Shown one piece after another: positions 52,186-61,218 of a DNA stretch of 64,000 nucleotides. The position numbers and the translations under genes were made by a program. Source of the DNA: Streptomyces naganishii JCM 4654 (GTDB lineage Bacteria; Actinomycetota; Actinomycetes; Streptomycetales; Streptomycetaceae). The notes below the pieces were generated by a model. That model worked only from the letters and a program-made list of their open reading frames with translations. It made no database searches and had not been told where the DNA came from. The stretch is from assembly GCF_014650575.1 (NCBI RefSeq), contig NZ_BMVF01000013.1, positions 1-64,000 on the forward strand, read 5' to 3'. Numbering within the stretch: the first letter of the stretch is position 1; each line of letters opens with the position of its first letter.

Positions 52186-52728
52186 ATGCTGAATGTGCGA
52201 CCCATTCTCCCGAAGCTCGAGGGCGGCCGGTTACAGGGCCTCCTACGGCTCATCGAGGACGGCATCCACCTCGTCGTCGCGGCGCTCCTCGTACTGCTCG
52301 CGGGGATCCTGACCGTCGGGGTCGTCCATGACGTCATCCGGTCGATCGTCCAGGGGCCGTACCGCGAGAAAACGGTCGTTCTCTCCGCCCTGGACAGCAG
52401 CCTGGTGCTGTTCATCGTGGCCGAGCTGCTCCACACCGTCCGCCTCACCATCAGGAATCAGACCCTCGACGCGGAGCCGTTCCTCGTCGTCGGCCTGATT
52501 GCCGGCATCCGCAGGGTGCTCATCGTGACGGCCGAGGCGGAGAAGTCCTTCCGGTGGAACGTCGAGGGGATCGAACTGCTCATCCTGGCGGGGCTGATCC
52601 TCGTGATGGCGACAGCGGTGTACGTGTGGCGGCGCTCGACGCGGCCGGGAGACTACTTCCCGCTCCAGGAGGCGGGGCGCTCCCCGTCGCCGACTTCGTC
52701 ACCCACTCCGGGTTTGCGCGGCTCCTGA
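52186..52728 (+). CDS. PsiE-like phosphate-starvation-inducible membrane protein
   Basis: This encodes 180 residues with four membrane helices (LVVAALLVLLAGILTVGVVH, VLFIVAELLHTVRLTIRNQT, PFLVVGLIAGIRRVLIVTAE, LLILAGLILVMATAVYVWRR) in the order of PsiE proteins, including the conserved LVLFIVAELLHTVRLTI and EPFLVVGLIAGIRR blocks. A short Ser/Pro-rich C-terminal tail is additional. The role of PsiE is not established. It is followed on the opposite strand by the FUSC remnant. Confidence 0.85.
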   Translation: MLNVRPILPKLEGGRLQGLLRLIEDGIHLVVAALLVLLAGILTVGVVHDVIRSIVQGPYREKTVVLSALDSSLVLFIVAELLHTVRLTIRNQTLDAEPFLVVGLIAGIRRVLIVTAEAEKSFRWNVEGIELLILAGLILVMATAVYVWRRSTRPGDYFPLQEAGRSPSPTSSPTPGLRGS

Positions 52729-52829
52729 TCCGTCGTCCTCCGCCGCCGCGGACGCCCGCACTCGCTGTTCCTCGCGAGCGGAGCCGACGTCCCGTTCCAG
52801 GGGCGTGCGGCTCAGGCCGTCGCGAGGTC

Positions 52830-53314
52830 CTCCAAGGCTGCTTCTGCAGTTCCGCCTCGCGCCGCACGACCGGGCTCCCGCTGCCGGAGACGTCCTCCCA
52901 CGCCTGGAGCGCCTCCTCCACGCGCCCCCAGTCCGGATTCCTGTGCTCGCGCACGTCGGCTGCCGCCTGCGCGGTGTCCGTCTCCAGGGCCTCGGCGAAT
53001 CGCTCCGCCTGGGGGACGAAACGGCTGTCGGCCGGCGGGACGTGGCTCTCCATGAGCATCGCCGCGCGGCCGAACCCCTTGAGCGCCTCCTGCGCCTCCT
53101 GCGCCTCGCGCGACGTCAGACCCCTGGGGCGGACCGGTTCCTGTCGTGCCCGGTCGTATGCCTCTTGCCAGGCGGCACGTGCCTCCCTGCTCTCCAGCAG
53201 TGCCCGGCGCACGTCGGCGTGACGCTCCCGGGTCGGTGCGGCGTAGTTGCGGAGCACCGCGGCCGCGTAGCGGCCGTTGGCGGCGAGCCAGTCCGCGAGC
53301 CGGCCCGGCAGCCG
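52830..53314 (-). pseudogene. C-terminal fragment of a FUSC-family protein
   Basis: Immediately after the DUF2267 stop the minus strand reads RLPGRLADWLAANGRYAAAV, LRNYAAPTRERHADVRRALL, then the conserved QEPVRPRGLTSREAQEAQEA, FGRAAMLMESHVPPADSRFV. This matches the cytoplasmic C-terminal region of FUSC-family (aromatic-acid exporter-like) proteins. The membrane domains are absent, and the 3' end loses coding character near 52830. Confidence 0.6.
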
Positions 53315-53326
53315 GGGTGTCTCCGC

Positions 53327-53719
53327 TCAGTCCGCGAGGTCGGCCTTGCCGAACAGGATCGCGTAACTGGAGGGGAGTTGACTGATGATCTGATTCAGCT
53401 CTCCGCCGGTGACAGCGTCGGCAACGGTGGTCAGGACCGCGCTGGCGTCCCACTGCGCCGTACGCGGCCGGGCATGGGTGCGCTCGGCGACCCGGCGATA
53501 GAACTCTTCGATCCCGAAGCTCTGCGCTTGCTGCGGCGCGGCATGATCCAGAACTTGTCCCAGTGGGCCGGGCAGTTGTGATGCGAGGTCCTTGACCTCT
53601 CCCGGGCTGATCCGTTGGGCCAGCACTTCCAGCACGGCGTTGGTGACGTCCGCGGCTTCGTCCTGGTCGTTGTATTCGCCTCGCTCGCGCACACGGGCGA
53701 GGAATCCGTCGTATTTCAT
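53327..53719 (-). CDS. DUF2267 protein, complete copy
   Basis: This encodes 130 residues. ATG 53719 has AAGGAGG upstream. It reads MKYDGFLARVRERGEYNDQD, AVLEVLAQRISPGEVKDLAS, QLPGPLGQVL, FGIEEFYRRVAERTHARPRT and ELNQIISQLPSSYAILFGKA, the two-helical-repeat structure of DUF2267. These proteins occur in actinobacterial stress/hypoxia gene clusters and their role is unknown. A homologous 3' fragment lies in opposite orientation at 58745-58962. Confidence 0.9.
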   Translation of the reverse strand: MKYDGFLARVRERGEYNDQDEAADVTNAVLEVLAQRISPGEVKDLASQLPGPLGQVLDHAAPQQAQSFGIEEFYRRVAERTHARPRTAQWDASAVLTTVADAVTGGELNQIISQLPSSYAILFGKADLAD

Positions 53720-54357
53720 CGCTGACCTCCTTCTGCCCCGGTCACCGCTGGTCATGAGGGTCGCCCGGTGCGCTGTCGCGCCGGGCGGCAACCGCCACGA
53801 CGATCGTCACTGTGAGCCCGTCCAGAATCCAGACGGCTCCCAAACGAATGACGATCCGCCAATGGAATCGGGACTACGCAGCCGACCGGCCGGGCGGGGA
53901 CCGTGGTCGTGACGACACCGAACTCGTCAGTGGTGTTCGTGCCACGCCTCCTTGTTCAGGGCCATGGGCTCGTCTGTGCTGCGTTGCCATCTTCTGGGAC
54001 ACCGTTTCCGCTTTCTCCATGAGGGCGACACGATGCTCTGACACTGCGCGCGTAGGTGCGGAGCGGAGGGAAGCAAGCGATATCCGTCGGCCCGGGACGC
54101 CGAGCGTTACGCCACGGGCATCGACCGCTAGGACCAAGTGGGCATGGGTCGGCGCGCACCGCTGGGTCTGCTTCCCCTTCGGCTGCTGCGCGCCTGGCGT
54201 CTGCGGCGCCGAAAGGAAGCCGGTGGGGAGCCGTGTGTCGAGTCTCCGCCGCCGAGGGGTGGTGACGCGGGACGTCATCCATGAGTCACCTGGGTGTTGA
54301 GCGTCGCCGGGCCGGCCGCGGTGCCGGACGTGTGTCCGGAACCGCGGCGTTCGCGTC
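53720..54357. other. Gene-free stretch between the DUF2267 and Hsp20 genes
   Basis: No convincing coding frame. The part just right of 53719 should hold the DUF2267 promoter. Confidence 0.4.
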
Positions 54358-54861
54358 TCAGCCGCTGCTCTCGATGCTTTCACTCGTCTCGCTGATCTCG
54401 ACGTGCCGCGGCTTTGCGACCTCGGCCTTGGGGACGGTGATGGTGAGCACCCCGTCCGACATCTGCGCATTGATCTTTTCGGTGTCGACCTCTCCGGGCA
54501 GCCGCAGCCGGTACTCGAAGGCTCCGGTGCGGCGGGTGCTCCGGCGCAGGACGCCTTTGCGTTCCTTCTCCTTGATCTCTCCGGTGACCACCAGCTCCTG
54601 GCCGTTGGCTTCGACGTCGATGTCCTTGCTCTTGACGCCGGGGAGTTCGATCTCGACGTGGAAGGCGTCGTCGGACTCCGTGACATCCGCCAGGGGTGTC
54701 CACGCGACTGCGGGCGCCACGCCTCCCACCGTGGATTCGATCAGTCCGCTCATCTCGCTGAGCAGTTGGTCGAACTCCGTCAGCGGATTGCGTGCCCAGC
54801 CAAGGGGCCTGTCCTGCATTGCGCCACCGCGGTGACGCCGGACCGGTGTGGTCATTTCCAT
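54358..54861 (-). CDS. Small heat-shock protein Hsp20 (alpha-crystallin family)
   Basis: This encodes 167 residues. ATG 54861 has AAGGAGGCG directly upstream. The alpha-crystallin domain is clear: WTPLADVTESDDAFHVEIEL, PGVKSKDIDVEANGQELVVT, GEIKEKERKGVL, FEYRLRLPGEVDTEKINAQM, SDGVLTITVPKAE (GVLTITVPK, the ACD end). The N-terminal segment carries WARNPLTEFDQLLSEMSGLI. It is an ATP-independent holdase expected to accumulate in heat or stress. No CIRCE or HAIR box was identified upstream. Confidence 0.93.
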   Translation of the reverse strand: MEMTTPVRRHRGGAMQDRPLGWARNPLTEFDQLLSEMSGLIESTVGGVAPAVAWTPLADVTESDDAFHVEIELPGVKSKDIDVEANGQELVVTGEIKEKERKGVLRRSTRRTGAFEYRLRLPGEVDTEKINAQMSDGVLTITVPKAEVAKPRHVEISETSESIESSG

Positions 54862-54912
54862 CGCCTCCTTTTCCTTCTCGCTCCTTCTCGTGGTCTCGTC
54901 GCCCGCTGGGTG

Positions 54913-55393
54913 TCATGCGAGCCAAGCGGACTCCTTCGGACGGGTGTGCGGGGAGCTGTCGGTGCCGCCGGGCGCGGCCGTGTGGCCCAGGTAGCGGTGC
55001 CCGAAGTGGATGCTCATCGCGCCTTCGCCGACCGCGGAGGCCACGCGCTTGACCGAGCCGCTGCGGACGTCGCCGGCGGCGAAGACGCCAGGCATGCTGG
55101 TCTCCAACATCAGGCAGTCGCGGCCCTGGCTCTGCCACAGTTCGGGAACGGAGCAGGCCTGCGCCTCCGCGCCGGTCAGCACGTAGCCGCGCGCGTCGAG
55201 GGCGAGCGCGCCGGACAGCCAGTCGGTGTGCGGGTCTGCGCCGGTGAAGACGAAAAGGGCCCGCACCGCGAGGTGGCGGTGCTCGCCCGTACGGTGGTCG
55301 ACCACGGTGACCGCCTCCAGCGCCTTGTCGCCGAGTGCCTCGGTCATCTCGGTGCGCAGCAGCACGCGCACCCGCGGGTGGCGCTCGATCTTT
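54913..55393 (-). pseudogene. C-terminal half of a thioredoxin-reductase-like FAD oxidoreductase
   Basis: The reading KIERHPRVRVLLRTEMTEAL, VTVVDHRTGEHRHLAVRALF, VFTGADPHTDWLSGALALDA and the FAD-binding ETSMPGVFAAGDVRSGSVKR, VASAVGEGAMSIHF matches the end of TrxB-like proteins. The N-terminal FAD motif and redox-active CxxC are absent; from ~55394 the frame is fused to part of a general-stress gene. It is a deletion fusion, so inactive. Confidence 0.7.
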
Positions 55394-55687
55394 CCGAAGA
55401 CCAGCCCGTACAGCGCGAGGAGCAGACCGGAGACAACCGGATTCAGCCAGTAGCCCCGTGGAGGGCGGCCGCGCCGTACCCCACTCGACCGATCACCTGT
55501 TCGACAGCCACAGGAGCGCTGCCCGGCGTAATCGTCGGCTGGATCTTCGGGCTGCTGGGCGCACGTCCCGACCGATGATCGCCACCTTCTGCACGGGAAA
55601 GCCCTGGTCGGCGAGGTGATCGACGGCACGTTCGGCTTCCTGGTACGTCGCGAACGAGGCAACGGCCCTGCGGGCCTGCTCGGTCAT
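55394..55687 (-). pseudogene. General-stress-protein gene with a displaced inverted segment
   Basis: ATG 55687 has AAGGAG upstream and reads MTEQARRAVASFATYQEAER, AVDHLADQGFPVQKVAIIGR. The next conserved block is found as VEQVIGRVGYGAAALHGATG at ~55441-55504, and the tail as NPVVSGLLLALYGLVFG up to 55394. The membrane segment that should lie between them, GALPGVIVGWIFGLLGA, is instead on the plus strand at 55505-55563, between the first two blocks. The gene is therefore scrambled, and its end is fused to a thioredoxin-reductase-like fragment. Confidence 0.6.
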
Positions 55688-55964
55688 GGCCACTCCTTCC
55701 GCCAGCGGACCGCCGAGCGGTCCCGACAGGCCCCAGAGTGGCTGTTCGCCCGGTCCCCCCGCCTGCGCCCAGCGGGTCGAAAAGCGGCACCGGCGGTCGG
55801 TCTGCGAGGACAGAAGGGCAAGACCGAGGATCTCTCGCTTGTCCGCGCCGTCGAAGGTGCGTGGCACAGTGCCATCAGCCCGTGCGGTGCGCCCCGAGCG
55901 GGGCGGCCGTTCGGCAACAGGCCCTGCTTCGACACAAGGTAGTTACTGTCCAGGTATCGGGTAC

Positions 55965-58247
55965 ATGATCCGCATGGAAGTCGGGCGTGGTCGCTCTTCC
56001 GATACGGACAACGGCAGCGGGAATGACAGCGCGGACACCTCCGCTGCGGGCGCGCCGAGCCCGGATGCCCTGCTGCCGACACTCAGTGAGCGAGAACTGA
56101 AGATCCTGCGCTACGTCGGACGCGAGTGGGGGCAGGCGCTGGAGGGTCCCGAAGCGTGGCGGTCCGCGCTGCCGGTGGATCCCAACCTCGGCGGCTACCC
56201 GGACGCCGTGCGCCCGAAGCGTTTCGGTCGCTTCGTACCCCTCACCGGCCTGCCCGCCGTCGAGGCAGAAGAGGAAGCTGAGGCCCCGCCGTCGCCGCTC
56301 GGACGCGTCGGCCACCACGTCCGGCGGGTGCTGCTGGGCCCTCCGCTCGCGGGCACCGCGATCGCCGCCGAGCGGATGCGCAAACTGGTGGCCCTGCCGG
56401 TCCTGTCGGCGGACGCCCTCTCCTCGGTCGCCTACGGCCCCGAGGCAATGCTGGCAGTGCTGGTACTCGGCGGCGCCGCCGGACTGCGCTACTCCCTGCC
56501 GATCGCCGCGGTCATCGCCTTCATGATGCTCGCCGTCGGCGTCTCCTACCGCCAGACGATCCGCGCCTACCCGCACGGCGGCGGCTCGTACATCGTGGCC
56601 AGCGACAATCTCGGACGGGTGCCAGGTCTGATCGCCGCCGCCGGCCTGATGATCGACTACATCATGACCGTCGCCGTCTCGATCGCCTCGGGGGTCGAGG
56701 CGATCACCTCAGCCCTGCCCGCACTCGCCCCGAGCACGGTGGTGATCGGTGTGGCGGTGATCGTCGTCCTGCTGGTGGGGAACCTGCGCGGAGTACGCCA
56801 GGCGGGTGCCGCCTTCGCGGCACCCACGTACGCGTTCATCATCGCGGTCTTCACGCTTGTGGCCGTGGGGCTGGAATCCGCGGCCGGCCGCGGATTCCAG
56901 CCCATGCCGACGCCCCGGCTTCCGGTCACCGAAGGAGTCACCCTCCTGCTGGTCCTGCGGGCCTTCACCTCCGGATCCACGGCCATGACCGGTATCGAGG
57001 CGATCTCCAACGCCGTACCGGCATTCCGCCCCACGGAGTGGCGCAATGCCCGTACGACGCTGACCTGGATGGTCACCGTGCTGATCATCCTGTTCGGCGG
57101 CACGGTCGCGCTGGTCCACCTCGACGGGGTGGTGCCGCACGGCAACGAGACTGTCCTCTCCCAACTCGCTCGCCGTACCTTCGGCCCCGGAGTCATGTAC
57201 GGCTATGTACAGGCGGCGACGGCCGCCATCCTGCTGCTGGCCGCCAACACCGCATTCAACGACTTTCCCCGCGTGCTGTTCCTGCTGGCACGCAGCGGCC
57301 ACGCACCGCGCCTGTTCCTGCGCGTCGGCGACCGGCTCGCCTTCAGCAACGGAATCCTGGCCCTGGCACTGGCCGCGATCGCAATCTTCGTCGGGTTCGC
57401 CGGCAACACGCAGTCCCTGATCCCGCTGTACGCCGTCGGGGTGTTCCTGGCGTTCACCCTGTCGCAGGGCGGCATGGTGGTGCACTGGCTGCGCCACCGC
57501 GATCAGGCCCACTGGCGCAAGAGCCTGGTCTTCAACGCCTCCGGCGGCCTGCTGTCCGCCATCGTCTTCGTCACCGCAGGCATCACCAAGTTCACGGAGG
57601 GCGCATGGGTCGCCGTCCTCGTGATCGGACTCCTCGTCCTGCTTGCCCTGCGCATCCGCCGCCACTACGACCTCTGCACCCAGGCCCTCGCCCTGCGCCC
57701 CCACGTCATCGAACTGCCCCGACAGCCGGCACCGGGTTCCGGACCGCAAGTACGGCCGACTGCCATGCCCCCTATGGCAGCGGACACCGAGACGGAGGAA
57801 CTAGAGGAAGTCGAGGTCGAGAGTGAGGAACGCCCGGAGGAGGTCAACCACCTGGTCATCGTGCCCATCGCCCGGCTCGACCTCGCCGGCATGCGCGCCC
57901 TGGCATACGCGGCCTCCCTCGGACAACCTCTCCTGGCCCTACATCTCAGCCCGACCGAGACCGAGGCGGAACGCTTCCGCGGCTACTGGGCGACTTGGGG
58001 CGACCACCTCCCGCTCGAGGTCGTCGTCTCACCCCACCGCGCGATCGTCGCCCCGCTGGTCCACTACATCGAGACCCTGCACCACCAGCGACCCGATCTC
58101 ACGCTGACCGTGATCCTCCCCGAGATCGTCGTGCGTCACTGGTGGCAACGCGTCCTCCACAACCAGACCGCCCCCCGACTGCGGCGGGCTCTGCGCCCCC
58201 TGCCGAAGATCGTCATCACGACCATCCCGTTCCACCTGCCCAGATAG
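55965..58247 (+). CDS. APC-superfamily permease with C-terminal cytoplasmic domain
   Basis: This encodes 760 residues from ATG 55965 (or 55974); no clear Shine-Dalgarno precedes either. An N-terminal cytoplasmic region (~residues 1-135, LSERELKILRYVGREWGQAL) leads into a twelve-helix APC core: LPVLSADALSSVAYGPEAML, AYPHGGGSYIVASDNLGRVP, YIMTVAVSIASGVEAITSAL, MTGIEAISNAVPAFRPTEWR and ANTAFNDFPRVLFLLARSGH. The GGSY and EAISN motifs place it in the amino-acid/K+-type APC branch. A ~200-residue hydrophilic C-terminus follows (VEVESEERPEEVNHLVIVPI, LDLAGMRALAYAASLGQPLL), resembling a universal-stress-like domain. The substrate is probably an amino acid or potassium ion. Confidence 0.88.
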   Translation: MIRMEVGRGRSSDTDNGSGNDSADTSAAGAPSPDALLPTLSERELKILRYVGREWGQALEGPEAWRSALPVDPNLGGYPDAVRPKRFGRFVPLTGLPAVEAEEEAEAPPSPLGRVGHHVRRVLLGPPLAGTAIAAERMRKLVALPVLSADALSSVAYGPEAMLAVLVLGGAAGLRYSLPIAAVIAFMMLAVGVSYRQTIRAYPHGGGSYIVASDNLGRVPGLIAAAGLMIDYIMTVAVSIASGVEAITSALPALAPSTVVIGVAVIVVLLVGNLRGVRQAGAAFAAPTYAFIIAVFTLVAVGLESAAGRGFQPMPTPRLPVTEGVTLLLVLRAFTSGSTAMTGIEAISNAVPAFRPTEWRNARTTLTWMVTVLIILFGGTVALVHLDGVVPHGNETVLSQLARRTFGPGVMYGYVQAATAAILLLAANTAFNDFPRVLFLLARSGHAPRLFLRVGDRLAFSNGILALALAAIAIFVGFAGNTQSLIPLYAVGVFLAFTLSQGGMVVHWLRHRDQAHWRKSLVFNASGGLLSAIVFVTAGITKFTEGAWVAVLVIGLLVLLALRIRRHYDLCTQALALRPHVIELPRQPAPGSGPQVRPTAMPPMAADTETEELEEVEVESEERPEEVNHLVIVPIARLDLAGMRALAYAASLGQPLLALHLSPTETEAERFRGYWATWGDHLPLEVVVSPHRAIVAPLVHYIETLHHQRPDLTLTVILPEIVVRHWWQRVLHNQTAPRLRRALRPLPKIVITTIPFHLPR

Positions 58248-58462
58248 GCGAGCCGCCAAAAGGACGGGATACCGCCGTAATGGCAGCCTGGCTATAGGAA
58301 GCAGGCGGGCTGTCCCCCAGCCCTCCAGCACGACTCCGCTACCCGGTGCCGCTGTGCTCGGACGAGGAACAGATATCACGGTGGCCTCTACGTCGTCGGC
58401 GGTGTGTCGCGGCCGGCGGCATCTCCGTTCCGCATCGCCCGCCCGGTCGGCGTGCCGGATGG

Positions 58463-58738
58463 TCAGCCAGCGGTGCTGTAGCGCAGTACGTCCCCGGCGC
58501 CGTCCTGGAGGGGCAGTTCCGCTCGCGGTACGGCCACCGGCAAAGCGCCGGGGCGTACGGCAACGCGAAGCAGCAGGGCGTCGGCTGCCTCCTCCTCGGC
58601 CGAGTGCACGCCGTAGACGGCGAGTTCATCCGGGGAGAAGGCAATCTGCGTCGGCTCGGGCCCCGCCCACAACCGCGCCGTGGCGAGTCCCGACGCGTCG
58701 TCCGTGCGTGCCTCCAGCGCAGCCGCTCGACGAGCCCC
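58463..58738 (-). pseudogene. C-terminal fragment of an unidentified protein
   Basis: EARTDDASGLATARLWAGPE, PTQIAFSPDELAVYGVHSAE, EEAADALLLRVAVRPGALPV has strong coding character and ends at a stop at 58463. The 5' end is lost where a DUF2267 fragment on the other strand begins. No family was recognised. Confidence 0.4.
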
Positions 58739-58744
58739 TCAAGG

Positions 58745-58962
58745 GTGGCGGACAGGGGCAGGCGGGGATTTTCGGGATGGAGGAGTTCTGCCAGCGCGTC
58801 GCCGAGCGCACCAACGCTCGTCCCCGTACGGCCGAGTGGGACGCCAGCGCGGTGCTGTCCGGCCTGGCCGAGGCGGTCTCCGGCGGCGAGCTGAACCAGA
58901 TCATCAGCCAGCTGCCGTCCGGCTACGCCACCCTCTTCGGCAAGGCTGACCTCGCTGGCTGA
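58745..58962 (+). pseudogene. 3' fragment of a second DUF2267 gene
   Basis: GMEEFCQRVAERTNARPRTA, EWDASAVLSGLAEAVSGGEL, NQIISQLPSGYATLFGKADL closely parallels the C-terminal half of the complete DUF2267 protein encoded at 53327-53719, in opposite orientation. The N-terminal repeat is missing. Confidence 0.8.
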
Positions 58963-59036
58963 TCCGGCCAGATGGTGGGCGCCCGCGGCTCCGCGAAGGG
59001 AGGCCCAAGGTGCCGGACCGTGCGGTCAGGGCTGGT

Positions 59037-59399
59037 TCATGAGGCAGTCCTGGACTCCGAAGGGAAGAAAGTGATCAAGGTTGCGGTGTCCTCCGGGTCC
59101 AACACTCGGACCGCTGCTTCAGAGGCGTCCGGCGTAGAGACGTCGACCTCCTTGGGGTGGGGCACCATATGGCGGAGGACGACCGGGTAACGCGCTGACT
59201 GACCTCCGACGGCGACGACCACCACGTCGTCCTTGGGATCATAGGCGAGGTAGGAGAACGGCAGCCGCTCCGCTTCGTGCTGGCTTCCGATCGAGGGACC
59301 CACCACTTCAATGGTGACCAGATCACCGCTGTGTGCATCGGTGACCTCGTCGAGCATGGACCGCCATCCCGCGCGGTCGGACATCGAGGTGTCGGCCAT
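59037..59399 (-). CDS. DUF5335-like protein
   Basis: This encodes 120 residues from ATG 59399, with AGGAAGGA upstream. It reads SDRAGWRSMLDEVTDAHSGD, LVTIEVVGPSIGSQHEAERL, PFSYLAYDPKDDVVVVAVGG, YPVVLRHMVPHPKEVDVSTP, a small beta-rich protein of the DUF5335 type commonly found in stress-gene clusters of actinobacteria. Function is unknown. Confidence 0.8.
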   Translation of the reverse strand: MADTSMSDRAGWRSMLDEVTDAHSGDLVTIEVVGPSIGSQHEAERLPFSYLAYDPKDDVVVVAVGGQSARYPVVLRHMVPHPKEVDVSTPDASEAAVRVLDPEDTATLITFFPSESRTAS

Positions 59400-59619
59400 T
59401 GTGTGTTCCTTCCTCCGTGCACCTTGGATAGCTTCTGTCGTCAGTCGTCCCCGATGCTGTCCCGCGGCCACCGTCCGTTCCGAGTGCTCTGCCGGTGCGG
59501 CGGCGTCTGCTTCCCTCAGGGCGAAGAGCCGTCCAACGGACAAAGTCCGTCCTGTTTTCCGATCCTTGGTTCGAGGGGACACCGGTACAACTCGGCTCCG
59601 GGCCGATCGGCCAGAGGCG

Positions 59620-59860
59620 TCAGTGGTCCCGGCTTGAGCTCACCACGAAGAGTGCTCCGTCAGGATCGCGCAGCGCCGCCTCGTGTTCGCACTCCGCAAG
59701 GACGTCGCCGCCGTGCTCTCGTGCGGCTCGGGCACACCCCGATACGTCGGCCACCACGAAGTGGACCTGCCAGTGAGGCCGGACCGAGCGGTCGGGCGCT
59801 GTATCCACCGCGCCAGATTCGATGCGCGCCACGACGGAACCCGTGTACACGACGTTCGTT
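59620..59860 (-). pseudogene. C-terminal half of a VOC-family (glyoxalase-fold) protein
   Basis: VVARIESGAVDTAPDRSVRP, HWQVHFVVADVSGCARAARE, HGGDVLAECEHEAALRDPDG, ALFVVSSS fits the second betaalphabetabetabeta unit of a VOC protein (W.V.F.V.D, then A.L.DP.GA.F). The first module and a proper start are missing. Confidence 0.6.
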
Positions 59861-60107
59861 CCAGTGGAAGAGCGTGTCGTGCCATGTTCCATGGCCATCG
59901 CACCCCGGTTTCCATGCAGGCAGCGAGCGATCTCACTCAAGTGTGCGGCCTGAGTTCTGGCCCCGCACATTGTCTGCTCTCAGCCTCGTCCGTCCCGGTC
60001 GGCCATGTCCCTTGCTAGCGGCTTCGCAACCCCACCCATCCGGCGGACATCGCGCGCCTGGCGCCTCTCGTTGTTCTCCCGTGGCAGCACAGCAACCTCG
60101 CACAGGA

Positions 60108-60281
60108 GTGCCGTACACGGAACTGCGGGAGCGGCTGCAGAGTGTCCTGGCGCTCAGCGAGCCCGCGTTCATGGGGCGGCTGGGTGTTGCCGGGGATGAC
60201 GGCCCTGCGGAGGACGATTCTCCGCGCTTGGAGGGGCGCGCGAAGATCGCGACGCCGTCGGAGGCTGACATCTCGGTGTGA
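60108..60281 (+). CDS. Small hypothetical protein coupled to a broken toxin-like gene
   Basis: The frame from GTG 60108 (AGGAG overlaps the codon) reads VPYTELRERLQSVLALSEPA, FMGRLGVAGDDGPAEDDSPR, LEGRAKIATPSEADISV and ends at 60281, its stop overlapping the next GTG (GTGA). Such an arrangement would suit an antitoxin in front of a toxin, but no antitoxin motif was recognised. Confidence 0.35.
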   Translation: MPYTELRERLQSVLALSEPAFMGRLGVAGDDGPAEDDSPRLEGRAKIATPSEADISV

Positions 60282-60592
60282 CCGCCCTTATGGCGGGTCT
60301 GAGGAACCCTGTCGGGTCACCGGTATGGGTCGATGCGCTCGATTCGGTGGCTGCTTCCTGCCGTCTGGGAGCCCTCATGAGGGTGGAACTGATGCATCGG
60401 GCCGTCAAGGTGCTCCTCGCTGTACCGGACGAAGCGCAGGCGGAGATCATCGCGCTGATCGACGCGGTCACCGCCCAGACTTCGGCGATCGAGGCGCCGG
60501 ACCTGGCCACAGCGTTCGGTGAGTGGTGCTGGCTGTCTACGCGGTCCACGGCGACATGATCGAAGTCCTGGACGTCGGCTACGCACGGTAAG
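60278..60592 (+). pseudogene. Possible RelE/ParE-type toxin-like gene, frameshifted
   Basis: The frame from GTG 60278 reads AQAEIIALIDAVTAQTSAIE, APDLATAFGEWCWLS and then goes out of frame. A different frame directly continues YAVHGDMIEVLDVGYAR to TAA 60590-60592, giving the W.....V..D.IEVLDVG end typical of RelE/ParE-like proteins. One frame change at ~60530 breaks the gene. Confidence 0.4.
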
Positions 60593-61218
60593 CCCGTACT
60601 CGGCTCAGCCGTAATCCACCCCAGACGAACGTCCCATCCTCAGAGACCTCGCGGCACGGCTGCGGCTGCTGCTGCTCCTGCGGATCGGCAGCAGCAGCGG
60701 CTCGCTGCGTGCGCTGCGGTCTGGCCCTGGCACGTCCGGCACGGTCATGACACAGCGCCCGTACTGCCTCGTTCGCATACTGCCGATCCTGCTCGTCGCT
60801 GAAGAGGTCTTGCGGACAGATACGAGAGGCATCAAGGGTGTTCGCGGACCGTGCGAAGCCAATGTCTGGACGATCGAGTGGTCTTGACGACAGCCGACAG
60901 CTGGTTCTGGATCATTTTTGGGGCTCTGTCGCTGTTTTGGGGATGCGTGACGATCAAGAGCAGGTGGTCATCACCTGTGTGTGGGGGAAGTGGTTCGCCT
61001 CGCCGACCTTTTTCTTCCGAGGGTTGGGGTGGCGGTAGAAGGCGTGATTCTTGGGGACGCTGAGGTCCGACTCGCTGTGCGCTCCTCGGCCGGGTCGGCC
61101 GCCTGTCCGGCGTCCCATAGCCGGCCAGCAGGTTCGACTCGGTCTGCGGGCACGTCGTCTCGTGTGCGGCAACGACAGTTGCGGGCGCCGGGGGCCGGGT
61201 GAAGGTGCACCGGCGCTG
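60593..61218. other. Gene-free stretch with one arm of an inverted repeat
   Basis: No convincing gene was found; 60645-60706 forms one arm of an inverted repeat with 62357-62409. Confidence 0.4.
60645..60706 (+). repeat. Left arm of a GC-rich inverted repeat
   Basis: The reverse complement begins AGCGAGCCGCTGCTGCTGCC and matches 62357-62409 almost throughout, with a nine-base insertion here. On its coding strand it reads RDLAARL..LLLRIG..SGSL, as the other arm does. Confidence 0.6.
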
